46,093 bases of DNA from Oscillibacter sp. (GCA_022652815.1 JALCRR010000014.1:1-46093), one strand, 5' to 3'; numbered from the stretch's first letter, positions 33,625 through 41,551 are shown. Made by a program: numbers and translations. Notes: generated by a model not told the origin, from the sequence alone.

Positions 33625-33653
33625 TAGTATGTACGGCGCAGCACCAAATATCC
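33625..33653 (-). promoter_or_regulatory. Sigma-G-like promoter of spoVAF
   Basis: On the minus strand GGATA (33649-33653), 17 bp, CATACTA (33625-33631), close to the known sigma-G consensus (GYATR and CATNHTA). It lies 24 bp before the start codon. A forespore-specific promoter fits the product. Confidence 0.6.
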
Positions 33654-33660
33654 GCCTTAA

Positions 33661-33762
33661 AAAATGCAAAGAAAACTTTGCAAAAACTATTGACAAGTAA
33701 ACTTGGTAGTGCTACCGTAATGCTTGCAAACAAAACTTGTCAAAATGCAAAGAAAACTTTTT
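33661..33762 (+). promoter_or_regulatory. Promoter with four operator-like repeats
   Basis: TTGACA lies at 33690-33695 with a weak -10 near 33713-33721. Four related 16-base sites occur: GCAAAG-AAAA-CTTTGC (33666-33681, perfect palindrome), GACAAG-TAAA-CTTGGT (33692-33707, overlapping the -35), GCAAAC-AAAA-CTTGTC (33726-33741) and GCAAAG-AAAA-CTTTTT (33747-33762). Two of them lie in a perfect 19 bp direct repeat, AAAATGCAAAGAAAACTTT at 33661 and 33742. The layout suggests cooperative binding by the XRE repressor encoded third in the operon. Confidence 0.7.
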
Positions 33763-33781
33763 GGAGGTTGAAATAAATCAA

Positions 33782-34102
33782 ATGGATAAGAATGAAATCT
33801 TGAAGAAAAGCCGTGAAGCAAAAGAGGACGAGGGCGTTGCCTATACAGAGGATCGGGGAAGACGGTACGGCGTCATCGGATTTTGCTCTGTTTTCATTGT
33901 CATTATGCTTTTCAACCTGTTCACCGGTCAGAATAACTTTGTGCCGTATTCCATGTTTTTTGCCTATATGGCGGCAGAGGCATACGGCAAATACCGACTG
34001 ACAAAGGGAAAGAGCCTAATGGCAACGACGGTGTTGGGCGCAATCGCCTCGGTATGTTTTTTAGCGTGCCATATTCTCGAAGTGCTCCACATTGGGCAGT
34101 AA
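33782..34102 (+). CDS. DUF6442-like small membrane protein, copy 1
   Basis: 106 aa. The N terminus MDKNEILKKSREAKEDEG is the signature I associate with DUF6442 proteins, followed by three or four hydrophobic segments (about 29-46, 52-68 and 76-100). These proteins are usually found next to an XRE regulator, as here. The ATG at 33782 lies 14 bases after GGAGG, longer than usual; the frame is open upstream but has no better start codon. It is the first gene after the four-repeat operator. Function unknown. The paralogue follows after 13 bp. Confidence 0.8.
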   Translation: MDKNEILKKSREAKEDEGVAYTEDRGRRYGVIGFCSVFIVIMLFNLFTGQNNFVPYSMFFAYMAAEAYGKYRLTKGKSLMATTVLGAIASVCFLACHILEVLHIGQ

Positions 34103-34115
34103 GGAGGAAAGCAAG

Positions 34116-34436
34116 ATGGAACGCGACGAAATTTTAAAGCGAGTAAAAATGGAAGAGTCCGGTGGATCGGACGAGATGGAATTGCAGGTCACTCAAAAGG
34201 GCAGCGGAATTGCCATGTTCTGCGTGTTTGTATTCGCTTTGATTCTCATGATTGTCAAAATGGTGGTCGATCAGCCGTGGTACGATGTGTACAGCCTGCT
34301 GTTTGCCGGAACCGCAGGTGCACACCTGTACAAGGGCATTAGACTGCACCAGCGCCATGAAATCGTGCTGGGCGTATTTGCAGCGGCAGCTGCTGCGTTG
34401 GCGCTGGCTGGTGCAATTTGGGAGTATCTGGGATGA
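34116..34436 (+). CDS. DUF6442-like small membrane protein, copy 2
   Basis: 106 aa paralogue of the preceding protein. It starts MERDEILKRVKMEESGG, keeping the (D/N)EILK motif, and has three or four hydrophobic segments followed by AIWEYLG. AGGAGG (34102-34107) lies 8 bases before ATG 34116; an upstream in-frame TTG at 34092 is rejected. The stop overlaps the XRE start (ATGA), so the membrane protein and the regulator are translationally coupled. Tandem copies may form a membrane pair or a sensor that influences the cytoplasmic regulator, which is inference. Confidence 0.82.
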   Translation: MERDEILKRVKMEESGGSDEMELQVTQKGSGIAMFCVFVFALILMIVKMVVDQPWYDVYSLLFAGTAGAHLYKGIRLHQRHEIVLGVFAAAAAALALAGAIWEYLG

Positions 34437-34654
34437 GGGAAAAGCGCGGAGAGGACGGACTGGTTCTCAAAAACCGTCTGAAGGTTGCCCGGGCGGAAAA
34501 GAATCTCTCCCAGAGCGATCTTGCGGAGATGGTGGGCGTGTCCCGCAATACCATCAGCTCCATCGAGACGGGACAGTTCAACCCCACGGCAAAGCTGGCG
34601 CTGATTTTGTGCATCGCGCTGGACAAAAAATTTGAAGAGCTGTTCTACTTTTAA
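34433..34654 (+). CDS. XRE-family transcriptional regulator
   Basis: 73 aa, a single Cro/C1-type helix-turn-helix. LKVARAEKNLSQSDLAEMVG and VSRNTISSIETGQFNPTAKL form the motif, and the tail ALDKKFEELFYF is typical of the small YozG/HTH_3 regulators of Firmicutes. ATG 34433 follows GGGAG by 8 bases and overlaps the preceding stop. It is the last gene of the three-gene operon, ended by a strong terminator. It probably binds the palindromic repeats before the first gene and represses its own operon. Signal unknown. Confidence 0.9.
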   Translation: MREKRGEDGLVLKNRLKVARAEKNLSQSDLAEMVGVSRNTISSIETGQFNPTAKLALILCIALDKKFEELFYF

Positions 34655-34689
34655 AAAAGAGGCGTCCGGCTATGCCGGACGCCTCTTTT
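34655..34689. terminator. Bidirectional terminator between XRE operon and sufBC
   Basis: 16 bp perfect arms (34655-34670 and 34674-34689), loop TAT, A-rich before and T-rich after, so it acts on both convergent units. Confidence 0.93.
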
Positions 34690-34702
34690 CAGATAAATTT
34701 CA

Positions 34703-35626
34703 TTAAGCCAGGAAGCCCTTGAGGATGCGATCCTCGGCCTCTTCCTCAGTCAGTCCCAGCGTCTCCAGCTTCAAAAGCTGGTCGCCGGCAATTTTGCCGA
34801 TGGCGGCTTCGTGAATGAGCTGCGCCTCGGTGCAGTTGGCCGCAATCTCCGGCACGGACTGAATTTTTGCATTGTCCATAATGATGGAGTCGCACTGCAC
34901 ATGGCCAAAGCACTTGGCGTTGCCGACCACGCAGGGCTTGAACCGCTGGGAGGAGTTGCCCCGGGCAACAGAGCGGGAAATCACACGGCCGCGGGCATCC
35001 TCACCGTCCAGAACGATATCCATGTCCGACTCGGCAATCTGGTCGCCGGCGGTCATCAGTCGCTCCGTAATCACGCCCTCGGCACCCTTGCCGCAGACGA
35101 TCTTGGTGTAGCGCTTGGTGGAGTCAATGCCGCCGATCTGGATGGTGTCCATCTGAATGGTGGCGCCCTCCTCCAGATAGACGATGGTCTGGGGATTCAT
35201 AATGCGTCCGCCCTTGCCGTCGCCCTCGCCGTAGTGCTTTTCCACATAATGCACGCGGGAGCCCTTGCCCACATAAAAGGTATGCACACCGTCATGCTGA
35301 GAGGTTTCATTGCCGCAGTTGTGGATGCCGCAGCCGGCGATGATGTCCACATCACAGTTTGTGCCGACGTAAAAATCGTTGTAGACCATCTCGGAAATAC
35401 CGGGCTTTGTAATAATGACGGGGATGTGGCACTGCTCACCGTGGGTTCCGTCAGCGATGCGAATGTCGATTCCCTGTTTATCGGTTTTGCCGGTGATTTT
35501 AATGTGCTCGGTGGATTCCCGACCGTCGCAGCCGCAGTCCTTGCGGATGTTGAAGGCACCCACGGGCTTACCGACCAGATCTGCGATCTTCTCCAGAAGC
35601 TCGCGATCTACTTCTGTGTCCATCAT
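34703..35626 (-). CDS. Minimal SufB/SufD-like Fe-S scaffold
   Basis: 307 aa, shorter than classical SufB (about 470 aa). The beta-helix core is present: GTNCDVDIIAGCGIHNCG, the ISRSVARGNSSQRFKPCVVG segment and HVQCDSIIMDNAKIQSVPEI, and GLTEEEAEDRILKGFLA at the end, typical of SufB/SufD. Conserved cysteines (CGCDG, CGIHNC, CFGHVQC) could hold the nascent cluster. It overlaps sufC by 4 bp. A SufC plus one short SufBD protein without SufS, SufU or SufD is the minimal SUF-like (SmsCB) arrangement known in anaerobes. ATG 35626 has GGAGG 9 bases upstream. It assembles Fe-S clusters with the ATPase. Cysteine desulfurase must be supplied elsewhere. Confidence 0.88.
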   Translation of the reverse strand: MMDTEVDRELLEKIADLVGKPVGAFNIRKDCGCDGRESTEHIKITGKTDKQGIDIRIADGTHGEQCHIPVIITKPGISEMVYNDFYVGTNCDVDIIAGCGIHNCGNETSQHDGVHTFYVGKGSRVHYVEKHYGEGDGKGGRIMNPQTIVYLEEGATIQMDTIQIGGIDSTKRYTKIVCGKGAEGVITERLMTAGDQIAESDMDIVLDGEDARGRVISRSVARGNSSQRFKPCVVGNAKCFGHVQCDSIIMDNAKIQSVPEIAANCTEAQLIHEAAIGKIAGDQLLKLETLGLTEEEAEDRILKGFLA

Positions 35627-36363
35627 TTGCCTTCACCTCCTCTGGTCAGTACCGGGCATACGCCCAGCGTATCGGAAAGAATTTTCGGCAGAATTTCGTC
35701 TGCGCTGCCGCGGTGCTGAATCTCACCGCCGCCCACCACGACGACCTCATCGGCAAGGGAGATGATGCGCTCTTGATGAGAAATGATAATCATGGTGGCC
35801 TTGCCCTCGGCATGAATCTGCTCGAAGGTTTCCGTCAACCGGGCGAAGCTCCACAGGTCGATGCCGGCTTCCGGCTCGTCAAAGATCATTAGCGATGCGC
35901 TGCGGGCCAGAATGGAGGCAATCTCAATGCGCTTGACTTCACCGCCGGAGAGGGACACATCCACTTCCCGGTCCAGATAGTCGTTGGCGCACAGACCGAC
36001 TTTTGTGAGGTACTGGCAGCAGCGATCCTTGCTCATTTTTTCATCGCCGGCGGCAATGGTCAAAAGGTCGCGAACTTTGATGCCCTTGAAGCGGGGCGGT
36101 TGCTGAAAGCCGTAGCTGATGCCGCGCTTTGCCCGCTCGGTGATGCCCAGTGCGGTGACATCCTCCCCGTTCCAGATGATCTGGCCGGAGGTGGGGGTCA
36201 CCAGACCCATGATAATCTTGGCCAGGGTTGTTTTGCCGCCGCCATTGGGGCCGGTAAAGACCATCAGCTTGTGATCGGGGATTGTCAGAGTAATATCCTT
36301 CAGAATGCCCAGCTCCTCGCCGCCTTCGCGGACAGAGTAGCTGATATGTTTCAGTTCCAGCAT
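35623..36363 (-). CDS. sufC: SufC-type Fe-S assembly ATPase
   Basis: 246 aa soluble ABC ATPase. Walker A is FTGPNGGGKTTLAK, the Q-loop follows in ISYGFQQPPRFKGIKVRDLL, the signature is VSLSGGEVKRIEIASIL, and Walker B with its glutamate is LMIFDEPEAGIDLWSF. FQQPP-RFKG and DEPEAGIDLW are characteristic of SufC rather than of transporters. It powers the adjoining scaffold. GGAGG lies about 13 bases before ATG (36361-36363). Promoter found upstream; the two genes form one unit that ends at the shared terminator. Confidence 0.93.
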   Translation of the reverse strand: MLELKHISYSVREGGEELGILKDITLTIPDHKLMVFTGPNGGGKTTLAKIIMGLVTPTSGQIIWNGEDVTALGITERAKRGISYGFQQPPRFKGIKVRDLLTIAAGDEKMSKDRCCQYLTKVGLCANDYLDREVDVSLSGGEVKRIEIASILARSASLMIFDEPEAGIDLWSFARLTETFEQIHAEGKATMIIISHQERIISLADEVVVVGGGEIQHRGSADEILPKILSDTLGVCPVLTRGGEGK

Positions 36364-36405
36364 AACGCTAAAACCTCCTTTGTCGAAACTTATCGTAACT
36401 CATAC

Positions 36406-36434
36406 AATATAGCAGAGCTTTCCGTAAAATGCAA
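36406..36434 (-). promoter_or_regulatory. Promoter of sufCB
   Basis: On the minus strand TTGCAT (36429-36434), 17 bp, TATATT (36406-36411), about 45 bp before the sufC start. No obvious IscR-type site was seen. Confidence 0.65.
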
Positions 36435-36555
36435 GATGTGGAGCATGTTTGCCTGTCTCAATGTTACCGGAACCGGAAAAAATATTCTGCTGCAGCCGCA
36501 ACAGACACCAAATTCTTTTCACCGCATACGATAAGAGGAAAGGAGACGATGATAC

Positions 36556-37200
36556 GTGGACAATGCTCTGCATGGAGCGGCAGAAGCCGCCGTTCCCTAT
36601 GATTACCGTAAATACGATCAAGTGTGGCAGCGGGTGGCACCCAGCCTAAATCCCTATCCCGGCGCAATTCCGGCAGCCAGTATTCCGCCCCAGCCCGTGC
36701 CTCCGAACAATTCTGAGGAGAACCTTCCCGGCGCACAGGAAAATCCCTGCTGTATGGGTTCTGCCGCAGGGGAAATGCTGGAGGTGCTGGAGGGCTTTAT
36801 CGAGGACGAACTGGCGGATTGCCGGTACTACATGGCCATGTCCCGGCAGGCGCCTTCCCGCGCCCGGCAGACTATCCGGGAACTTTCCGAGGATGAGCGC
36901 GGCCATGCCCGGCGTCTGATGGCGGTTTACTATCTGATTACAGGCCGGTGCTATCGGGCATCGGTAAGCTGTGACCGGGTGTACATTGGCCCGTGGTGTC
37001 CGGCTCTGCGGGAACGCTATCACGCGGAAGCTTGCGGGGGACTGAATTATCTGCGTGCCTCGGAGGGCACCACGGATCCGTGCCTCACCGAAATCCTCAA
37101 GGAGTTGTCGGACGATGAATACCGGCATGCCCGCACGTTGGCGGAACTTCTGGAGCAGTCCTTGAACGGGTCTTGCACCAGATCGGGAATGGGTGTATAA
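36556..37200 (+). CDS. Ferritin-like di-iron domain protein
   Basis: 214 aa. A proline- and asparagine-rich N-terminal region (about 1-65) is followed by a four-helix ferritin-like domain with carboxylate and E-x-x-H pairs: FIEDELADCRYYMAM, SEDERGHARRLMAV, YHAEACGGLNYLRASEG and SDDEYRHARTLAELLEQ. This resembles rubrerythrin-like proteins, which bind two irons and scavenge peroxide or store iron, but there is no rubredoxin domain. The start is GTG 36556 with AGGAG 10 bases upstream. A CATACGATA box just before it resembles a late-sporulation sigma-K -10 element, so a spore association is possible. It is followed by the HD gene 35 bp on. Confidence 0.82.
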   Translation: MDNALHGAAEAAVPYDYRKYDQVWQRVAPSLNPYPGAIPAASIPPQPVPPNNSEENLPGAQENPCCMGSAAGEMLEVLEGFIEDELADCRYYMAMSRQAPSRARQTIRELSEDERGHARRLMAVYYLITGRCYRASVSCDRVYIGPWCPALRERYHAEACGGLNYLRASEGTTDPCLTEILKELSDDEYRHARTLAELLEQSLNGSCTRSGMGV

Positions 37201-37235
37201 TCCTAAAAAATCCTGTCATACAAAGGAGACGAACC

Positions 37236-37826
37236 ATGAAAGAATGCATTTCAAGAGACGCAGCGCTGGCACTGCTGCGAAAATATAACGCAGAGCCTTT
37301 TCACGTCCTGCACGGACTGACGGTGGAGGGCACCATGCGCTGGTACGCCAACGAACTGGGCTATGGCGAGGACGCAGACTTCTGGGCAACCGTGGGTCTG
37401 CTGCACGATGTGGACTTCGAAAAGTGGCCGGAGGAGCATTGCGTCAAGGCGCCGGAGCTTCTGAAGGAAGCGAATTGCTCCGATGAACTGATTCACGCGG
37501 TTTGCTCCCATGGCTATGGAATCTGCTGCGATGTGAAGCCGGAGGCGGAGATGGAGAAGGTCCTCTTTGCTGCCGACGAGCTGACCGGCCTAATCGGCGC
37601 GGCGGCGCGGATGCGCCCCAGCAAGTCCGTGCAGGATATGGAGCTTTCCAGCCTAAAGAAGAAATTTAAGGACAAAAAATTTGCTGCCGGCTGCTCTCGT
37701 GATATCATTAGGGAGGGCGCAGAGAACCTGGGCTGGGAGCTGGATGATCTTCTGGAAAAGACCATCCAGGCCATGCGCTCCTGCGAGGAGAGCGTCAACG
37801 CGGAAATGACTGCACTGGGGCTTTAA
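37236..37826 (+). CDS. HD-domain hydrolase
   Basis: 196 aa. The HD metal site is visible in FHVLHGLTVEGTMRWYA, WATVGLLHDVDFEKWPEEHC and the later HAVCSHGYGI and FAADELTGL. These supply the H...HD...D pattern of metal-dependent phosphohydrolases. This short form is often annotated HAD/HDIG domain hydrolase of unknown substrate; a nucleotide or a phosphorylated signal are both possible. AAAGGAG lies 7 bases before ATG 37236. It is 35 bp downstream of the ferritin-like gene and ends before a hairpin, so the two may be one transcript. Confidence 0.87.
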   Translation: MKECISRDAALALLRKYNAEPFHVLHGLTVEGTMRWYANELGYGEDADFWATVGLLHDVDFEKWPEEHCVKAPELLKEANCSDELIHAVCSHGYGICCDVKPEAEMEKVLFAADELTGLIGAAARMRPSKSVQDMELSSLKKKFKDKKFAAGCSRDIIREGAENLGWELDDLLEKTIQAMRSCEESVNAEMTALGL

Positions 37827-37873
37827 ATGTGCGCGTGAGCGCAACTTTTTGGTCAGTTAAAACGTCTTAATAT

Positions 37874-37899
37874 GCAGGGCGGCAATGCCGCCCTGCTTT
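37874..37899 (+). terminator. Terminator of HD-hydrolase gene
   Basis: 10 bp perfect arms (37874-37883, 37887-37896), loop AAT, then TTTCC. About 48 bp after the stop. Confidence 0.85.
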
Positions 37900-37945
37900 C
37901 CATTTACCCAAATTCTGCAAAAGAGAAAGAAGAATCATCCACGCA

Positions 37946-39172
37946 ATGAAAAACTTGTTCCGCATCGCATGTTCTGTATTTGCGCTGGCGCTTGCCCTAA
38001 CGGTGGGCGCCTGCGCGCAGCCTACAAAGCTGATTGCTCTGACCTTTGACGATGGGCCAAGCCCCGAGTATACACCTCAGATTCTGGACATTCTGGAGGA
38101 GAAGAACGTCCCGGCAACTTTTTTTCTGGTCGGCAAATGGCTTCCCGGCCGCAGTGCCATCGTAAACCGGGAGGTGGACGACGGCAATCAGATTGCAAAT
38201 CACACCTTTAACCATGTTCGCCTAACCGGCCTTTCAGACGCGGAAATCCGGGCAAGCATCGCCGATACGGATGATGCCTTGACAAATATTACAGGTCTGA
38301 CGGATTTTGTGGTTCGTCCGCCCATGGGCGCCCGTTCTAAACAAGTTCTGCGGGATATTGAAGAGCCCGTCATTCTCTGGAGCGTGGACGCTGCGGCGGG
38401 AAAACAGATCTGGTCCGGGGAGTTGGTTTCCCGGACGCTTTCAAAGGCGACAGACGGCGGCATTATTCTGATGCACGATACGACCCAGGCCAATGTGAAT
38501 GCCGTGACAGGAATCATTGACGGCCTGCATGATCGGGGCTATGAATTTGTCACGGTGGACGAGCTGTTTCGTCTAAAGGGAATTTCCTTAAAGAAAAGCG
38601 TCCTCTATCAGAAAGCGGTGAATCTTGATCCGCAGGCCTATGATGAGGACGAGCTTTCCTCCCATTGGGCCTATTCCGCCATCAACGATCTGGCAGGCCG
38701 GGGAATCATGACCGGCGGAGGCAGCGGCTGGAAGCCCAACTGCTATTTGACCCGCGCCCAGGTGGTCGCTGTGCTGTGGCGTGCCAGCGGGGAACCGGCA
38801 GAGCCGATGTGCGATTTTTCCGATGTGACCGAAAATGCCTATTATGCGAAGGCGGTTTCCTGGGCAGAGCAGGACGGGGTTGCCCAGGGATTTCCCGGAA
38901 AAAAATTTGAGCCGGATACCCGCGTCACCCGCCAGCAGCTCTATGTGATGCTGGCCCGACTGGCGCAGATCCAGGGAAAGACGGGCTGTGCTGCGGCCGA
39001 GCCGGTAACCTACGGCGATGATGCGCGGATTGCCTCCTGGGCGCAGTCGTCCGTGCAGACCATTCGCACGATGGGCTTTTCCTCCCGCAACGATAAAGAG
39101 CTGTTCCGCCCCAAGGACTGGGCGACTCGCGCCGAGCTTGCGGAAATCCTCGACTGGTACATCAACCTGTAA
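37946..39172 (+). CDS. Polysaccharide deacetylase with three SLH domains
   Basis: 408 aa, exported. Signal sequence of about 22 residues, ending TVGACAQ; C23 could be a lipobox cysteine, or a normal signal peptidase may cut nearby. The NodB domain (about 27-205) has LTFDDGPSP (catalytic and metal aspartates), NHTFNH (metal histidines), RPPMGAR and ILMHDTT. Then three S-layer homology repeats: about 232-285 (SSHWAYSAINDLAGRGIMTGG), 290-345 (CDFSDV...AVSWAEQDGVAQGF) and 355-408 (DDARIASWAQSSVQTIRTMGF). SLH domains bind pyruvylated cell-wall polymer, so the enzyme probably works on the outer wall, deacetylating peptidoglycan or a wall polysaccharide. It is a single-gene unit between two terminators. 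Confidence 0.92.
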   Translation: MKNLFRIACSVFALALALTVGACAQPTKLIALTFDDGPSPEYTPQILDILEEKNVPATFFLVGKWLPGRSAIVNREVDDGNQIANHTFNHVRLTGLSDAEIRASIADTDDALTNITGLTDFVVRPPMGARSKQVLRDIEEPVILWSVDAAAGKQIWSGELVSRTLSKATDGGIILMHDTTQANVNAVTGIIDGLHDRGYEFVTVDELFRLKGISLKKSVLYQKAVNLDPQAYDEDELSSHWAYSAINDLAGRGIMTGGGSGWKPNCYLTRAQVVAVLWRASGEPAEPMCDFSDVTENAYYAKAVSWAEQDGVAQGFPGKKFEPDTRVTRQQLYVMLARLAQIQGKTGCAAAEPVTYGDDARIASWAQSSVQTIRTMGFSSRNDKELFRPKDWATRAELAEILDWYINL

Positions 39173-39184
39173 AAACTGCAAAAA

Positions 39185-39214
39185 AAAGTGCCTGACCAAG
39201 CGGTCAGGCACTTT
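39185..39214. terminator. Bidirectional terminator
   Basis: 13 bp perfect arms (39185-39197 and 39202-39214), loop AAGC, A-rich before and T-rich after. It serves the SLH deacetylase and the convergent fakA. Confidence 0.92.
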
Positions 39215-39229
39215 CGCATTTTTGGGGAG

Positions 39230-40903
39230 TTACTCCATGGAAATAACGTAGTAGTAGACAGGCTGTCCGCCGGAGAGCACAGAGACCTCCGCATCAGGGC
39301 AGGCTTCCTCAAAGAGCTTGCCTGCGGCTGCTGCGTCCTCTTCGGAGACATCGGAGCCGAAGTACAGGGAGATGAAGGAAGCTTCCCGCTCCACTGCATC
39401 GGCGGCCAGATTCTTCAGCAGCACGTTCAGATCACTGTCGGTACCGAACAGCTTTCCCTCTTCCAAAGCGAGGTAATCGCCTTCTTTAATGTCGAAGCCG
39501 TCAAAATCGGAGTTCCGGGCGGCGTAGGTGATCTGTGCGGTGGTGACCGTGGACAGCGCCTCCGTCATGGTGTCCGTAATGGACTGCTGGTCATCAGTAT
39601 CAAAATCCACGTTCATCATGGCTGTGATTCCCTGAGGGACAGTTTTAGAGGGGATAACCACCACATTCTTTTCCGTCAGCGCATCGCACTGCTGAGCGGC
39701 CATGATGATGTTGCCGTTGTTGGGCAGCACAAAGACCGTCTCTGCGGGAATCCGGTTAATCCCGTCGAGAATACTCTCGGTGGAGGGATTCATGGTCTGC
39801 CCGCCGGACACAACGCCGTCGGCACCCAAATCGCGGAACAGTGTGGCAAGACCGTCGCCTGCGCAGACAGCCAAAAAGCCAAACTTCTTTTCGGGAGCGG
39901 CCACGGCGGGCTCCTGCGCTTCCAGAGAAGCCTCAATCTCGTCCAGATCATCGGTGCTCTGGGCCTTTTTACCTGCGGCGACATCGTCGTACTGGGTGCG
40001 CATATTTTCAATTTTGGCCAGTTCCAGTGTGCCGTACTTCTGCGCCTCGTTCAGGGCGGAGCCGGGGGTATTGGTATGGACGTGGACCTTGAAAGCCTCG
40101 TCGTCCTCACCGATTACCAGACTGTCACCGATCCCATTCAGATAGGCGCGCAGCCCGTCCAAAGGCTTATCTACCGTCTTGCGGACGATAAACACGGTGT
40201 CAAAGGCAAAGGTGATCTCGTCTGTGGAGAAGACATTGAAATTGGCCTTTTCCTGCGGCTTTTCTTCCAGATCAATCTCCGGCATGGCTTCGCCGCGCAT
40301 TTCGGCTAGCATGCCCTCCAGAATCAGAAGGAAGCCCTTGCCGCCGGCATCCACCACGCCGGCCTTTTTCAAAACCGGGTTCATATCGATGGTCTGCTCC
40401 AGCGCCACCTTGCCCTCTTGGATTGCGGCATCCAGAACAACCTCCAGATCGGAGGATTCGGCGGCAACCTCTACGGCACGCTTGGCGGCGAGACGGGAGA
40501 CAGTGAGCACCGTTCCCTCGGCGGGCTTCATCACGGCCTTGTAAGCGGAGGAAACACCCTCCTGCATGGCAGCGGCAAAAGCGGCCGCGTCGGCGGTTTC
40601 CATGCCCTTAAATCCCTTGGAGATCCCGCGGAACAAAAGGGAGAGAATGACGCCGGAGTTGCCCCGGGCACCACGCAGCAGTGCGGAGGCGGTGACGGAA
40701 GCAGCCTTGTCCAGCGTCTCCGGATCGATCTTGCCCAGCTCGGTGACGGCCGCACCGATGGTCATGGACATATTGGTACCCGTGTCGCCGTCGGGGACGG
40801 GGAACACGTTCAGATCATTGATTGCCTGTTTTTCTTTCGTAATGCAAGCGGCGCCGTGAAGCACCATGCGCTTGAACAGCGCGCCACTGATAAGCTCGTT
40901 CAT
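39230..40903 (-). CDS. fakA: DAK2/YloV-type fatty acid kinase catalytic subunit
   Basis: 557 aa. The N-terminal DAK2 domain has the nucleotide- and metal-binding motif FPVPDGDTGTNMSMT and the later GARGNSGVILS and VVDAGGKGFL, as in dihydroxyacetone kinase DhaL. A middle linker and a C-terminal DegV-like-associated domain complete the FakA/YloV family architecture. FakA with a FakB fatty-acid-binding protein phosphorylates fatty acids for phospholipid synthesis; a FakB is not in this window. It starts 16 bp after the asp23-like gene, an arrangement common in Firmicutes. Cytoplasmic. It ends at a strong terminator. Confidence 0.93.
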   Translation of the reverse strand: MNELISGALFKRMVLHGAACITKEKQAINDLNVFPVPDGDTGTNMSMTIGAAVTELGKIDPETLDKAASVTASALLRGARGNSGVILSLLFRGISKGFKGMETADAAAFAAAMQEGVSSAYKAVMKPAEGTVLTVSRLAAKRAVEVAAESSDLEVVLDAAIQEGKVALEQTIDMNPVLKKAGVVDAGGKGFLLILEGMLAEMRGEAMPEIDLEEKPQEKANFNVFSTDEITFAFDTVFIVRKTVDKPLDGLRAYLNGIGDSLVIGEDDEAFKVHVHTNTPGSALNEAQKYGTLELAKIENMRTQYDDVAAGKKAQSTDDLDEIEASLEAQEPAVAAPEKKFGFLAVCAGDGLATLFRDLGADGVVSGGQTMNPSTESILDGINRIPAETVFVLPNNGNIIMAAQQCDALTEKNVVVIPSKTVPQGITAMMNVDFDTDDQQSITDTMTEALSTVTTAQITYAARNSDFDGFDIKEGDYLALEEGKLFGTDSDLNVLLKNLAADAVEREASFISLYFGSDVSEEDAAAAGKLFEEACPDAEVSVLSGGQPVYYYVISME

Positions 40904-40919
40904 TGGTTGAATCCTCCCT

Positions 40920-41270
40920 TTAAAGCGTCATGGAATCCACGCACACGTCAATGGCTTTGACCTCAACGCCGGTGTTTTTCGTGACGACATAGCGAACCTC
41001 GTTCATAATAGAACGGCACACAGCGGGAAGATTGACGCCGTTCTCCACAATAATGTGGAGCTCAATGGAGATGGTGTTGTCCTCGTTATAGGTAACGCGG
41101 ACGCCCTTACTCATGGCCTCGCGGCGCAGCAGATGGACAAGCCCGTCGGTCATGGACCGATAGGCCATCCCTTTTACACCGTAGCAGTTGGTGGCTGCCA
41201 GTCCCGTGATGTTGGAGAAAACGGCACTGGAAACGGAGATATCGCCTTGATCCGATTTGAATTCAATCAT
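40920..41270 (-). CDS. Asp23/Gls24 family protein
   Basis: 116 aa. The fold is the Asp23 (alkaline shock protein) domain: GDISVSSAVFSNITGLAATN, GVKGMAYRS, SIELHIIVENGVNLPAVCRSI and GVEVKAIDVCVD. Such short homologues are often found just upstream of the DAK2/fakA gene and may be cell-envelope-stress or membrane-anchoring factors; the function is not settled. ATG 41270 was chosen because AAAGGAC lies 6 bases before it; the frame is open to 41378. It forms a two-gene operon with fakA. Confidence 0.9.
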   Translation of the reverse strand: MIEFKSDQGDISVSSAVFSNITGLAATNCYGVKGMAYRSMTDGLVHLLRREAMSKGVRVTYNEDNTISIELHIIVENGVNLPAVCRSIMNEVRYVVTKNTGVEVKAIDVCVDSMTL

Positions 41271-41351
41271 GAGAATGTCCTTTCTTTCCCGGTATTTGGC
41301 GGAAAGGGCGGCGTAAATCCGCGCCCCTAAGAATCCCATATTCAGTAACAT

Positions 41352-41380
41352 ATTATATACGTTTTCCCCGTAAAGCACAA
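41352..41380 (-). promoter_or_regulatory. Promoter of asp23-fakA operon
   Basis: On the minus strand TTGTGC (41375-41380), 17 bp, perfect TATAAT (41352-41357). Confidence 0.75.
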
Positions 41381-41551
41381 GAGAAAAAAAGAAACGGGCT
41401 GTGGGACATCTTTTTGTATGTTTTCTATTGAAAAAACGCTGATTTTGCCGTAGAATAAACCGAAATCACTGCCGGGACAGAGCAATATGCGCTGCCCGGC
41501 AAGCCGGCGCTGGGCCATCCTGCGATGCCGGAACATAAAAGGAGAGACGGT

